A stretch of 64,000 nucleotides of DNA from Luidia sarsii. Taxonomy: Eukaryota > Echinodermata > Asteroidea > Paxillosida > Luidiidae. Positions 52,601 to 61,674 of the stretch are shown here, piece after piece; position 1 is the first letter of the stretch; the number at the start of each line of letters is the position of its first letter. The notes under the pieces were generated by a model. That model made no database searches. It was given only the letters and a program-made list of their open reading frames with translations, and had not been told where the DNA came from. The DNA lies in NCBI GenBank assembly GCA_949987565.1, contig OX465102.1:16561812-16625811 (forward strand), given 5' to 3'. Position numbers and translations under genes: made by a program.

Positions 52601-55513
52601 AGTCAACTGGTCTTTGCACAACCACAAAGACAAACAAAATCAATGAAAAATGGACTGGGAACTTTTGAAAAAATAAAAAAAAAATTGCAAATTTTTACTG
52701 GACCGGGATTTGAACCTTAGACCCTTGGTTTTGTGCACCAGCACTCTTCCCATCTGAGCTATCCAGCCCTTAGATGGTGGCTTTCCCAAATAGTCAAATG
52801 GTCTTTGCCGGGGTGTGGGTGCCAGTCAGAAGCAATTCAACCATTAACTGCCGTATATCCCCAGGGATCACGCCCTAGTTTACATTCAGATGCAAACAAT
52901 CAATTATTGTAATCCTGGCTTACAGCAACACGCACACGAAGACAATTAAACAAGAATCATAGCATTCACCCAAAACATGTGAATGAGAATGCCTTAGTAA
53001 GACTATTTCTTCCTACAGTTCTTCACTTTGACTCATATGTAACGGAAGTTTATTCCCTCGGGGAGGTCATGTGTGAGAGAAGACCTGATTCCCCTCCGAT
53101 GGCCTCCATCTCTTCTTGTTGCATGCAAGGCACAGAAAGTAAACCGGTATGCGACTGCAGTCGTGCGCAAAACTTTATGCGAGACTGGCCCTCCCCCCAC
53201 CACCAGACGCACCGCACTGCTGAGCGTCGTCAGTCATCCATCCGTCCCCCCCGTATTTTCAGACGCGCCGATTTTTACGTTGGTTTTTTTTTTTTCCTCT
53301 CTCGATGGGTGGTCCGCCTCCTCATTGACTTAATGAATCAGGTGATAGGCAACAAATTAATTAGGAATTAATTATTGATTTCTGACATGATGCATGGGTC
53401 CTCTCTCCTACCCTCTCCTCCTCCTCCTCCTCCTCTCCCGCGATCCTCCCCCTCCCCCTCGGCCCCGAGCGCCAGTCAGCCTAGATGGGAGGATGCACTC
53501 CAGTGGAACCAGTTTGACGAATAGGGTGACAGCGCTGAAGTCATGTCCAGACCCAAGTTTGCCATTGTTTTCAGCACATTTCAGGGGCTTGGAGAGGGGT
53601 AGGGGAGGGTTGGCTACATGTAGGGGTACGTATATACATGTAAGTCCCCCTAGGGAGGTCCCCCCTAACTCTCTCAAGTGATTAGGATACTTTGGGAGGC
53701 AGGGAGAGGGGAGAGAGTGAGTGAGGAGGAGAAGTGCATGGAACACTGCTGCCTAATGTAATTACTGTAGTTCTTCCCCATCATTGGTGCCATCAGTGTG
53801 TGCGCACACACACTTTTGGAGTCGACATCTGGCATGTGCGGAGCTGTGGGAAGCAATCGTGCCATGCACATTCCCTCCACCCGCGTACACACCAAACCAG
53901 TATACAGGAATACACGATGCAACTTGATCACTGACTTCAAAGAAATGAACAAATCTCAAACATCCTGAGTGCCGGACGTTTCGATCCAAGCGGGGTCAAA
54001 CGTCAGGCCTTCCTTCTGTTCTCGAGACACACACAAACCAGTGTTAGAGAACCTGGCATTTCTATCCCAGGGGGATCATATTTCTGGAAGGCATTTGGCA
54101 TCTTTGAGGAAGGCCCTCTTTGGATAAAAATGTCAGGCCCTCTAACTGTACCGTATCTGAAAAGCACATGAAATTGAAAATGACATCAAATGTAAGAGGT
54201 GCGTACATCCACTTTGCCTGATCCATGAGGTGCCAGGCTTACAGTGATTGGTTGTTTGCATCTGAATGTAAACTGGGTCATAATCCCTGGTGGTATGTGG
54301 CAGTCAATGCTTGAATGGTTCTGCCTGGTGTCCCCACCCCAGCAAAGACTAGTTGACGAGTTGGGAAGACCACCGTGTAAGGGCTGGATAGCTCAGATGG
54401 TAAGAGCGCTGGTACGCAAAACTAGAGGTCACCGGTAAATACAAATCCTAGTCTGATCAAAGGTTTCCTTTGCCATTTAAAAAAAACCCACGTTTTTGAA
54501 ACAGAAAGATAGAGAAACCAGAATATATAGTTGACTATTTTAGAAGGCCCACAACTTGGATAGATCAGGTGGTCAGAGTGCTGGAATATTCAATCAGAGG
54601 CCTGGGTTCAAATCCTGGTCTAGTCAATTATTTTTGGCCATTTTAATCCACTGTTTAAACACTCTGCAAGCAGTTTTCCCAGATTTTTATGTCATTCTGA
54701 ATTGTTTCTTTTGACCCTGTGTTAAAGATTTCTTTAAAGACATTTGGTGATAACACCGGAGGCAGTTTTAAAGCAGTCGTTTTAATGTGCGAAATAAACA
54801 TGTTAAATACTCTTTTAAAAGCATTCATTCCAGGCTGGTGCTGTCGCTGGTAACTATAGTTATGCATTGAATTCATGCTACAGAAGACTGGCTACCAGCG
54901 AGCCATTGTTTGTCTGAACTTGTGCATTATAGACACGCAAGGCCTAGTAAAAATGCATTTGTGATATCTACACATCTTGTCACATTTCCTTCATATTTCT
55001 AAAGTAAAACATATTATTCTTGATGAAAATTGTGATCTACCTGTCAAAATGTGTGTTCTGGTTTTCAATTCGTAAATCTTAATCACATTGATTCGGAGAA
55101 TTCTTTTGTATTAGGCAGAGAATACAAGCCCCCATTCTGGTTAATTTGTGACTTTCATTAGAAAGGGTACATGTCTGGCCACCATTTTTCTCAAAAGTTA
55201 TAGGGCCTGACGTTTCGATCCTAGGAGGACCTTTCTCAAAGGCAAAGTCTCTATTTGCCTTTGAGAAAGGTCCTGCTAGGATAAAACAAATCAGGCCCTC
55301 TAACTTTTGAGATGGGTGTATTGCAGGTAATTTTAGTCAGTGAGCAGTTTGCAGCAGTTTGTTTTTGTATTAACTTTAAACCAACATTTTAAACTCATTT
55401 TGTGCTGCATTATCTCCCCAACAGAAAAATGCCAGTTTGAGTTCGGACAACCGAGCCCTGCTGATGGAGAATGGTCGACTGAAGCAAGCCGTCAACTCAC
55501 AGTCACCTCGCAA
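37544..55513 (+). CDS. OBI1: ORC ubiquitin ligase 1 (RNF219), 5' five exons, partial
   Basis: Joined exons 37544-37621, 39137-39272, 49800-49891, 50345-50746 and 55425-55513 give 265 codons plus two bases, with phases 0,1,0,0,2. The order matches vertebrate OBI1/RNF219: an N-terminal C3HC4 RING (C20, C23, C33, H37, C40, C43, C54, C57), then CRVPITPENPCK, a linker, and a coiled-coil-like region (NEIKRLQEEKRNLQTAHGQL; TYERIKQDMQKLRE; LLMENGRLKQAVNSQSPRK). Known of the family: an E3 ligase that multi-ubiquitylates ORC3 and ORC5 on chromatin and promotes replication-origin firing in the nucleus. Vertebrate proteins are about 700 residues, so more than half of the protein lies beyond 64000. Unlike vertebrates, the linker in exon 4 carries a GC-rich low-complexity insertion of about 50 residues. 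Confidence 0.94.
38505..38745 (+). repeat. tRNA-derived SINE, family A (diverged)
   Basis: 'tgatccctgaactgctagat' (5' body), 'gcaaagatagttgactgatt' and 'gaggcccgggttcatgtctc' (B-box side) in order. The A-box region is decayed (tatgctcagg). Confidence 0.7.
38769..38830 (+). repeat. Dispersed foldback repeat arm
   Basis: 'gagaggtcctgctaggatcg' then 'aaacatcaggccctccttat'. Another arm follows at about 38925-38995 ('ttgacaaaaaggtcctgcca'). Confidence 0.75.
39137..39272 (+). CDS. OBI1: OBI1 coding exon 2 (rest of the RING)
   Basis: VKQPIVCPNRHVFCSVCIEL, WLQHNQQCPTCRVPITPENP, CKQII. Acceptor aactgtcag, donor GTGGGT, exit phase 1. All remaining zinc ligands are present and in canonical spacing. 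Confidence 0.96.
39395..40330 (+). repeat. 14-bp tandem repeat with a 181-bp higher-order unit
   Basis: The unit is gttgactgaaatca with many variants (ggctga, ttaactga). A block of about 181 bp is repeated almost exactly (starts at 39541 and 39722; both contain 'ctgaaatcaattaccggtaa'). Pure 14-bp units dominate 39950-40130. It starts about 120 bp after OBI1 exon 2. Confidence 0.93.
40490..40640 (-). repeat. tRNA-derived SINE, family A
   Basis: The minus strand has 'gtgcccccaccctggcaagg', 'gggatggatagctcagatgg' and 'ccagaggtctcggaatcagg'. It sits directly after the 14-bp array. Confidence 0.78.
40740..42395 (+). repeat. 27-bp minisatellite, about 45 uniform copies with decayed left edge
   Basis: The unit contains 'gagacctcaatgcccaagac' followed by tgagacc, with caatg/cagtg/cattg variants. 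Units left of 41160 are diverged and include a (gaccaa)n patch at 41001-41040. From 41165 to 42395 they are nearly identical. The 27-bp period keeps frames open on both strands (MPKTETETS and SWALRSRSQ repeats, up to 459 codons). I do not consider these genes. Confidence 0.95.
42690..42716 (+). repeat. Poly-G run (about 23)
   Basis: Uninterrupted G tract in OBI1 intron 2 next to a C-rich stretch (42673-42684), so a local hairpin or quadruplex is possible. Confidence 0.9.
42720..43600. other. OBI1 intron 2: unique sequence, no gene seen
   Basis: Includes a (TTC)n-rich pyrimidine stretch at 43063-43115 and TACATG-type palindromes at 43375-43475. The open frames here lack splice support and similarity. 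Confidence 0.45.
43636..43692 (+). repeat. Dispersed foldback repeat arm
   Basis: 'gagaatggtcctgctaggat' then 'caaaacgtcaggcccactaa'. Confidence 0.78.
43865..44072 (-). repeat. tRNA-derived SINE, family A
   Basis: The minus strand reads 'ccctggagatatacgacagc', 'gactggtgcccccac', 'ggactggatagctccaatgg' and 'gtcccggtccagtcaaagtt'. Confidence 0.8.
44073..47888. other. OBI1 intron 2: complex sequence with simple repeats, no gene seen
   Basis: Apart from the TCTG-rich tract at 45232-45760 and poly-C/G runs (46080, 46340 and 46720), this is non-repetitive DNA with scattered homeobox-like words (for example 'ccattaattatgcaagttaa' near 45890). No splice-supported exon or known protein similarity was found. 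Some of it may be regulatory. Confidence 0.35.
45232..45760 (+). repeat. TCTGTCTC-rich pyrimidine tract
   Basis: About 530 bp of imperfect TCTC/TCTG/TTTG units. It yields overlapping Ser/Leu/Cys-rich open frames of up to 116 codons that are by-products. Confidence 0.9.
47889..48450 (+). repeat. 52-bp tandem repeat (about 11 units)
   Basis: The unit contains 'aatagcctgtaatatcatct', 'attcttgacttgctatctgt' and accttcactaca. Right-hand units lack 'atctgt' and are about 46 bp, so an older deletion variant spread through the right half. Confidence 0.92.
48765..48815 (+). repeat. Dispersed foldback repeat arm
   Basis: 'gagaaaggtcaagctggcat' then 'tgaaatgtcaggccctctta'. A second diverged arm follows around 49080-49205. 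Confidence 0.65.
49242..49748 (+). mobile_element. GTTTCCACTGGAC MITE, uninterrupted copy
   Basis: Ends 'aagccacgtttccactgga' and 'ccagtggaaacacggctt'. The internal sequence parallels 26958-28158 minus the TTAA-type element. It includes the 33-bp-arm hairpin at the left and 'aaccatcgtctcggttaaat' at the right. It ends 51 bp before OBI1 exon 3. Confidence 0.87.
49800..49891 (+). CDS. OBI1: OBI1 coding exon 3
   Basis: GGQNQENEADNHMSTPALRR then ARFDILYQDCE. It corresponds to the vertebrate 'GGTSES..LSHTVRKHLRK' segment and the following E-L-L-x-K-E-Y-E-D helix. Acceptor cctccatag, donor GTGGGC. The MITE ending at 49748 lies only 51 bp upstream. Confidence 0.9.
49892..50344. other. OBI1 intron 3, nothing recognised
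   Basis: 453 bp with a short 'caactcaagtctgagtcaca' segment resembling the 30-bp array family. Otherwise AT-rich and unique. Confidence 0.45.
50345..50746 (+). CDS. OBI1: OBI1 coding exon 4
   Basis: 134 codons. A helical start (NEIKRLQEEKRNLQTAHGQL) and end (LRSKLKQATSTYERIKQDMQ, KLRE) match the family. The middle (about residues 140-205) is a Pro/Ser/Gly/Ala-rich insertion encoded by very GC-rich DNA. Acceptor tgtcggcag, donor GTAAAA, phase 0 at both ends. Confidence 0.92.
50747..52426. other. OBI1 intron 4, left part: no gene seen
   Basis: Non-repetitive, relatively complex sequence. A 71-codon frame at 50951-51166 is not splice-supported. A segment at 51990-52075 repeats 'caagtcc' words and is related to the 57-59 kb array. 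Confidence 0.4.
52427..52925 (-). repeat. Tandemly duplicated SINE (191-bp period)
   Basis: The 191-bp segment starting 'acaaccacaaagacaaacaa' at 52427 is repeated at 52618 with few changes. Each holds a family-A head ('gggctggatagctcagat' on the minus strand). Only the second continues into the full 5' body (to about 52925). Confidence 0.85.
52926..54239. other. OBI1 intron 4, middle: no gene seen
   Basis: Unique sequence with pyrimidine-rich CTCCTC at 53410-53460. Two decayed foldback arms lie at about 53965-54010 ('gtgccggacgtttcgatcca') and 54100-54145. No supported exon. Confidence 0.45.
54240..54640 (+). repeat. tRNA-derived SINE, family A, plus a second fragment
   Basis: A long copy runs from 'tggttgtttgcatctgaatg' through 'gggctggatagctcagatgg' and 'gtaagagcgctggtacgcaa'; its B box is damaged. 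A fragment at 54535-54640 has 'cctgggttcaaatcctggtc'. The first copy's tRNA-like half is the best in the window, but it lacks a pairing acceptor stem. Confidence 0.8.
55197..55353. repeat. Dispersed foldback repeat, intact hairpin copy
   Basis: Left arm 'agggcctgacgtttcgatcc' plus taggaggacctttctcaaagg; right arm 'tgcctttgagaaaggtcctg' plus ctaggat. The tail 'gtcagtgagcagtttgcagc' follows. It ends about 70 bp before OBI1 exon 5. Confidence 0.88.
55425..55513 (+). CDS. OBI1: OBI1 coding exon 5
   Basis: KNASLSSDNRALLMENGRLK then QAVNSQSPRK (last codon split). It aligns with the vertebrate 'LKLENGGLVRENLRLKAEVD' and 'NRSPQK' blocks. Acceptor ccccaacag, donor GTAAGT, exit phase 2. No following exon (expected to start F-G-R-like) was found before 64000. 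Confidence 0.92.
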
Positions 55514-55631
55514 GTAAGTCTTGCTTCTTTTTATATTGATATCATGGTCTGAAGATTTGGGTTGGGGGAAAAGGTTTCCAGAAAAACTGATTGGCACGAT
55601 TTGTCAAAGGAATATATTGGTCGGATGATTC

Positions 55632-55745
55632 TATGGCAGGACCATTGTAAGGCAGGACCTTTCTAAGGAAAGACCTTTCTAAGGAAAGACCTTTCTAAGG
55701 AAAGACCTTTCTAAGGAAAGGAAGACCTTTTCTTAAAGCAGATAA
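55632..55745 (+). repeat. Short tandem derivative of the foldback repeat
   Basis: Four to five units of about 17 bp ('agacctttctaaggaa') flanked by 'ggcaggacctttct'. This is a second, independent small expansion of the same hinge segment as at 4983-5395. Confidence 0.8.
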
Positions 55746-56364
55746 TATGAGATACAGCAATATGGCAGTATTGTTAATGTGTGTGTTTAAGGAATTCTCT
55801 AAATGAATGAACATTTTGAATACACCCGAATGTACATAATTCATAGGATAGGAACTTCAGCGATTTCACAGATCTTTGTTTTCTGTAATCAAACTCTAAA
55901 ACATTCATGTAATGGCGTATACTAGACTGCCATTTACCCTGTCTTGCCTTGTGTCTGTGGGTTACAAGGTTGCGTGTAATAGCATGGTAATTAAAGTATT
56001 TTTCGAATTACCACCGGTCCAATTCCACCCTATTCTAAGCTCCCTACCCCCACAAAAAACCCAACACATACTGGATGTTGAAAATAGATCTAACCATGTA
56101 CATGTACATGTGTTGCTTATGCCATAGACAACCGATGTATTAAATAGTACGAGAGGCATGGGTCACATCGTGGTCCAGTCAGGCGCCCTTCGCTCTAACG
56201 AATTCATGACAAAATACCTTTCCTTTCCTTTTCCTTAAATTATGTTTACAACAAAAATCCGCGTCCCCTCTGTGGGCTCACTTAGTCTACTTATTGCTGT
56301 TCACATAATTATTATGGCAATAGGTGTAGAACGAAGAGGTATCAGAACAAACACTTATACATGT

Positions 56365-56830
56365 AGTTGACTATTTGGGAAGGCCTCCATCTAAGGGATG
56401 GGTAGTTCGGATGGTAAGAGCAAAGCGTTATCAGAACAGCTTCTTCCCTCGTTCAGCCTCTCTCTCTCTGGAATTCCCTTCCTGGTTCATGTTTTCCCCC
56501 CAGCCTTCGATCTTGGCCTTGGTAAAAAATGGAATGTCAATTCCTATCTCCAGCCTTCCCTAGTCCCTCTCTAACTCCCTCTTTCCGTAGCCCTTAACCT
56601 TGAGTGGTTTTATAGTCTTGTTTTGGGCGAATTTGCGTCGAAAAAAAGGTATTGGGTTTTGCTTGAGATATATACGCAATTTCATTGGTTGGTGGCAGTG
56701 GCGCGGTGGCGCCCCGCTGCCAGCAAAGGTAGTTGACTATAATATTATGGGGGGACCCTGGCCATAGCTAGATACTCCAGGTGGTAGAGCACCGGTGCCT
56801 TAGAACTAGGGGATCGGGTTGGATTCCTTA
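56365..56830 (+). repeat. Two SINE fragments, family A-like
   Basis: The fragment at 56365-56425 has 'tagttgactatttgggaagg' and 'ggtagttcggatggtaagag'. The fragment at 56690-56830 has 'gccagcaaaggtagttgact' and 'ctccaggtggtagagcaccg'. Between them, 56310-56600 resembles 26600-26790 ('tctctggaattcccttcctg'), a third unnamed dispersed repeat. Confidence 0.6.
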
Positions 56831-57427
56831 CAATGTATCTATACTTCCTCGCACTATGAAAATTAAATGAAGAAGACCCACACTACTGTCAAAGCCCCCC
56901 CTTTTTTATAAAGTGGTCATCTCTGTCATGTTCCCTGTATACCCAGTGGTGAACTGCACCGCCTTTCTTATCCTTGACGAGCCACCTGACTACTTGCCCG
57001 TACTGCCTCTGTCTTTGATATGTCTTTCTGTTTCAAAAGCAAGGCGATTGCAACATGCCAAAAGTCTGTTTGGACCAAGTTACTGACAAATTTAAAACGT
57101 AAAAAAAAAAGTATTGGATTGCTTTCCCACCCGACCTGTGTAATTGAATCCACTCGATAAATAAATAAGTGGCCCGTCTTCATTACAACTACACTGTTTT
57201 AATAGTCTCTGAAGAAAGTAGTAAAAGGTCGCCCCTCCCCGTTCAATTTTTAAGCTGGGTGAAGGCGATAAACGCAAAAGTGATTTCATTAACAGACAAT
57301 ATTCAGTTTGAGGGGGAAGCTAGTCTCCCTTTATCTGGGAAGAGGTTACCATATTAATGTCTCAAAATGTCTGTAAAAACCACCAACCGGCGATTGTGGT
57401 CCGACAGCTTGTACGGGTTTCGAAAAA

Positions 57428-59045
57428 GAGTCCGAGTCCAAGTCATGGGAAAATATAGGACTCGAGTCCAAGTCATGGGAAAATAAAGGACTCGAGTCCA
57501 AGCCATAGGAAAATATAGGACTCGAGTCCAAGCCATGGGAAAATAAAGGACTCGAGTCCAAGTCATGGGAAAATATAGGACTCGAGTCCAAGTCATGGGA
57601 AAATGTAGGACTCGAGTCCGAGTCATGGGAAAATACAGGACTCGAGTCCAAGTCATGGGAAAATAAAGGACTCGAGTCCAAGTCATGGGAAAATATAGGA
57701 CTCGAGTCCAAGCCATGGGAAAATATAGGACTCGAGTCCAAGCCATGGGAAAATAAAGGACTCGAGTCCAAGTCATGGGAAAATGTAGGACTCGAGTCCA
57801 AGCCATAGGAAAATATAGGACTCGAGTCCAAGTCATGGGAAAATGTAGGACTCGAGTCCGAGTCATGGGAAAATACAGGACTCGAGTCCAAGTCATGGGA
57901 AAATATAGGACTCGAGTCCAAGTCATGGGAAAATATAGGGCTCGAGTCCAAGTTATGGGAAAATATAGAACTCGAGTCTAAGTCGTGGGAAAATAAAGGA
58001 CTCGTGTCCAAGCCATGGGAAAATATAGGACTCGAGTCCAAGTCATGGGAAAATAAAGGACTCGAGTCCAAGTCATGGGAAAATATAGGACTCGAGTCCA
58101 AGTCATGGGAAAATAAAGGACTCGAGTCCAAGTCATGGGAAAATATAGGGCTCGAGTCCAAGTTATGGGAAAATATAGGACTCGAGTCTAAGTCGTGGGA
58201 AAATATAGGACTCGTGTCCAAGCCATGGGAAGATATAGGACTCGAGTCCGAGCCATGGGAAAATATAGGACTCGAGTCCAAGTCATGGGGAAATATAGGA
58301 CTCGAGTCCAAGTCATGGGGAAATATAGGACTCGAGTCCAAGTCATGGGGAAATATAGGACTCGAGTCCAAATCATGGGAAAATAAAGGACTCGAGCCCG
58401 AGTCCAAGTCATGGGAAAATATAGGACTCGAGTCCAAGCCATAGGAAAATATAGAACTCGAGTCTAAGTCGTGGGAAAATAAAGGACTCGTGTCCAAGCC
58501 ATGGGAAAATATCGAACTCGAGTCTAAGTCGTGGGAAAATATAGGACTCGAGTCCAAGCCATGGGGAAATATAGGACTCGAGTCCAAGCCATGGGAAAAT
58601 ATAGGACTCGAGTCCAAGTCATGGGAAAATAAAAGACTCGAGTCCAAGCCATGGGAAAATATAGGACTCGAGTCCAAGTCATGGGAAAATATAGGACTCG
58701 AGTCCAAGCCATGGGGAAATATAGGACTCGAGTCCAAGCCATGGGAAAATAAAAGACTCGAGTCCAAGCCATGGGAAAATATAGGACTCGAGTCCAAGTC
58801 ATGGGAAAATACAGGACTCGAGTCCAAGTCATGGGAAAATAAAGGACTCGAGTCCAAGTCGTGGGAAAATAAAGGACTCGTGTCCAAGCCATGGGAAAAT
58901 AAAGGACTCGAGTCCAAGCCATGGGGAAATAAAGGACTCGAGTCCAAGCCATGGGGAAATAAAGGACTCGAGTCCAAGTCATGGGAAAATATGGGACTCG
59001 AGTCCAAGTCATGGGAAAATAAGGGACTCGAGTCTAAGTCAAAGT
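57428..59045 (+). repeat. 30-bp minisatellite with CTCGAG in each unit, about 54 copies
   Basis: The unit is 'gactcgagtccaagtcatgg' then gaaaatatag. Variants are aaataaag, agccatgg, tctaagtcg and ggctcg. Groups of variant units recur in the same order (for example 57541-57660 with 57781-57900, and 57931-58020 with 58141-58230), so multi-unit blocks have duplicated. Because 30 is a multiple of 3, frames of 553, 192, 190 and 162 codons are open (DLDSSPIFSH, TWTRVLYFPM and SWENIGLESK repeats). These are periodicity artefacts. Confidence 0.96.
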
Positions 59046-59875
59046 CACGATTTATACACGGGTCTTAATAGATCTATAGCCTATTCCCTATACCACACGT
59101 GTGTTGGGAAATCTCCCTCCTCTTCTTGCCACGCCCATCCTCCAACGTGCGCAAGCCCACCTGTCCAACGGGTCAATTAACAAAAGGATGATGGGGGAGG
59201 GGTGGGGGTCGGTGTGTGGTGCTGGTGGTGGTGGGGGGGGGGGGTGAGGCGGGAGCTGGACCCCCTTAAATATTTTAGACGGCACCGCTGTCGTTGTTCG
59301 CCGTGCTTCGTCGACCGTAGAGAGGAACAGTGTACCGTATCGACGGGTTAGGGGTACAACTCGCACCCTACCACACACCTGAAATATTCATGGCCCTACT
59401 TGACAGTTAACAGCCTTCCCCCCTCACCGTTTCTGAAAATTTAAACAAACTCCATTATCGCTAACAAGACATTCGGAGATAACGGCCTCGTTTTCTCTTG
59501 TCTTCTGTTAATATTATTATTTGATGAGTGTACAACAATAGGAGCACCCCCCCCCCTCCACGCACAACCACTCCCATCCTCTCCCTCCATTTATTTCTCC
59601 CACTCTACGTACAAAAGAGGGCTGGTTAAAATTTCATGGTCCTCATCAAGGTAGATGGGCGCCTGATGAATAAATAAAGGGCCGTCTCCATGGTAATAGG
59701 TGGGGGGCAAACTCCGAGGAGAGGAGGTAGAGGGGAAAGGGGGTAGGGGGAAAGATCCAATACCAAAAGTTTGTCATTGATCGCTTTCAATTCATTATTT
59801 AGTGCCTTTTTTGTGTGTGTTTCTGTTTCGTTCTTTCAACCGTCTGAGAAACCAGGCCAGGCGTTCTTGGCAGGT
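59046..59875. other. OBI1 intron 5: unique sequence, no gene seen
   Basis: Contains a poly-G at 59229-59243 and an AT-rich island with TAAT/ATTA words. 'ctgatgaataaataaagggc' lies near 59662. No supported exon. Confidence 0.4.
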
Positions 59876-60149
59876 TTGGGGGGGGGAGAGTCGAGGACAC
59901 TCATATTGTTGTTTGTTTTGGGTGCGCGGCACGAACAGAATGTACGTGTATATATACATGTATATAGGGAAACAGAAAGAGTTTCAATAAGTTATTGGGG
60001 GCGCTTTTGGGGGGGAATACCGACGGACAGGAACGTCCGTTGCGTGCTGTGGGTTGTGGAGCGTGAGTGTTCGTAATGCTATAATGGGAATGGAATGAAT
60101 ATCAAGGATCTCTATGACGGAGAGTTTACCAACTTGGTTTTTTTGTAGA

Positions 60150-60240
60150 CAATGAGCCTTGATCGGGATTTGAATCCAAGTCTCCGGTTTTCACGTATTA
60201 TGTGCATAAGCGCTGTACCATCTGAGCCTCCCAGCTCCTC
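60150..60240 (-). repeat. tRNA-derived fragment, family C
   Basis: On the minus strand 'gggaggctcagatggtacag' (A box) and 'cttggattcaaatcccgatc' (B box) are in tRNA-like spacing. No acceptor-stem pairing was seen, so it is treated as a SINE rather than a tRNA gene. Confidence 0.6.
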
Positions 60241-60314
60241 TCGGGAGATGTCTGTGTGTGTGTGAATACTGTCTCTGCTGCATGGGTTGTAAGTGTTGTA
60301 ACTATTCGGAACAA

Positions 60315-60642
60315 TACCTCTCTCTCTTTCGGTCTGCCCCCCCCCCCTTGTATCCCTTTCTCCACCTCTTCATTCTATTTGTTTCTCCCTTCCCCCTCTC
60401 TCTTATCTCTCTACTCTCTTTGCTCACTCGCTTCTCCGTCTCTCTCCTCTCTCTGTCTCTCTCTCTCTCTCTCTCAACTTTCTACTTCCATTCGGCTCCC
60501 TTCTCTCCTTATCTCTCTGTCTTTCCTCCTCTCTCTTATCTCTCCACTCTCTTTCCCCACCCTCCCCTCCTCTCTCTCTCTCTCATCTGTCTCAGTCTCT
60601 CTCTGTCTCTGTCTCTCTTTCTCTCTCTCTCTCTCCTTTCTC

Positions 60643-60673
<31 letters not shown>

Positions 60674-60749
60674 CTTTCTCTCTCTCTCTCTCGCCTCTCT
60701 CTCTCTCTTTCTCGCCTCTCTCTCTCTCTCTCTTTCTCTCTCTCCCTCT

Positions 60750-60781
<32 letters not shown>

Positions 60782-60883
60782 TCCTCTCTCTCTCTCTTTC
60801 TCTCTCTGTCTCGCCTCTCTCTCTCTCTCTCGCCTCCCTCTCTCTCTCTCGCCTCCCTCTCTCTCTCTTTCTATTTCTCTGGG
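60315..60883 (+). repeat. (TC)n-rich tract
   Basis: About 570 bp of nearly pure pyrimidine, mostly CT repeats. It gives Ser/Leu frames of up to 226 codons on the plus strand and Arg/Glu frames on the minus strand. Not genes. Confidence 0.95.
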
Positions 60884-61159
60884 GGATCGAGGCCACTCTT
60901 TTGGTTTTTGGGTGAGCGACATTCGAGAGATTAAGTAGAAAAAGAAAGAGTTTCAATAATTGATTGGGGGCGGTTTATTGGAATACCGACGGACGGTGAC
61001 GTGACGGGTACATACTGTACGTCCGTTACTTGTTGCGATTTGTGGAGCACGAGTGCCCTTAATGCTATGAGTGCGTGCATGGGAATGACATAGAAGTACG
61101 GTGTGTGTACATAAGTATCTCTATGGGGGAACACTAAATTAGCTTTCTCTTGAGACGAT

Positions 61160-61430
61160 GGGACTTTGAAGGGGATTCGAACCCACGTCTGTGCAGCTCC
61201 TCGGTGTCAACACGCTTTTATATGGCAACATCCTCCAATATACTTTTGGTCAGGCAGTACCCGTACCGCACAGCGAGCGCGCTTGGTCCGCACTGTCCGA
61301 CAATTGTTTAGGCAGCTAGGGGAGCATGTTGACGGTGAGGAGCGCGTTTGACACCGACGTCTCTGCATGGTCATCACATACCGGTCTTACATCAGCGCTC
61401 TACCACCTAAGCCACCCGCAGTACCCCTCG
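61160..61430 (-). repeat. Split tRNA-like element (family C)
   Basis: A B-box-like 'gtgggttcgaatcccc' lies near 61185 and an A-box-like 'ggtggcttaggtggtagagc' near 61400-61418 on the minus strand. They are separated by about 200 bp of unrelated sequence, consistent with an insertion into a tRNA-derived repeat. Confidence 0.5.
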
Positions 61431-61674
61431 GAATCTCTCTCAAACTCTCTGTGTTCAGGATTGAAACGTCAGGCCTTGGAAGTCTCAGACGATTTCTATA
61501 GTTGCGGTCGTCTTATTCATTTCGCAGCATTAATTTTGGATCAAACTTTTCAAACGAAATTTCCGCGTATACAATACAGGTCTGGAGAGCGGGAAATCTA
61601 AAGAAACCCAATTGTATCAGCTCCGTCGGTGCGTGCTGACTTATATACGGAGGCGGATGATTGATGAAAACAGT

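Larger units (their letters stand above)
55514..57427. other. OBI1 intron 5, left part: no exon found
   Basis: Searched by eye for the expected next OBI1 exon (phase 2 entry, coiled-coil sequence) without success. Contains the repeats listed separately and AT-rich unique DNA. Confidence 0.45.
59876..61210. repeat. Direct duplication of about 0.97 kb, each with a tRNA-like segment
   Basis: 59876-60240 and 60883-61210 are diverged copies. Shared words include 'agaaagagtttcaataa', 'ggaataccgacggac', 'aatgctat' and 'atctctatg'. They end in tRNA-derived pieces with B boxes on the minus strand ('ggattcaaatccc' at about 60171, 'gtgggttcgaatcccc' at about 61185). The pyrimidine tract 60315-60883 lies between. 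Confidence 0.75.

Noticed and set aside
54385..54460. Possible tRNA gene (tagctcagatggtaagagcg)
   Set aside because: The A-box region is good, but the B box is damaged and no acceptor stem pairs. Many similar copies in the window show it is part of a SINE.
57346..59068. Frames of 553, 192, 190, 162 and 146 codons
   Set aside because: By-products of the 30-bp array in OBI1 intron 5.
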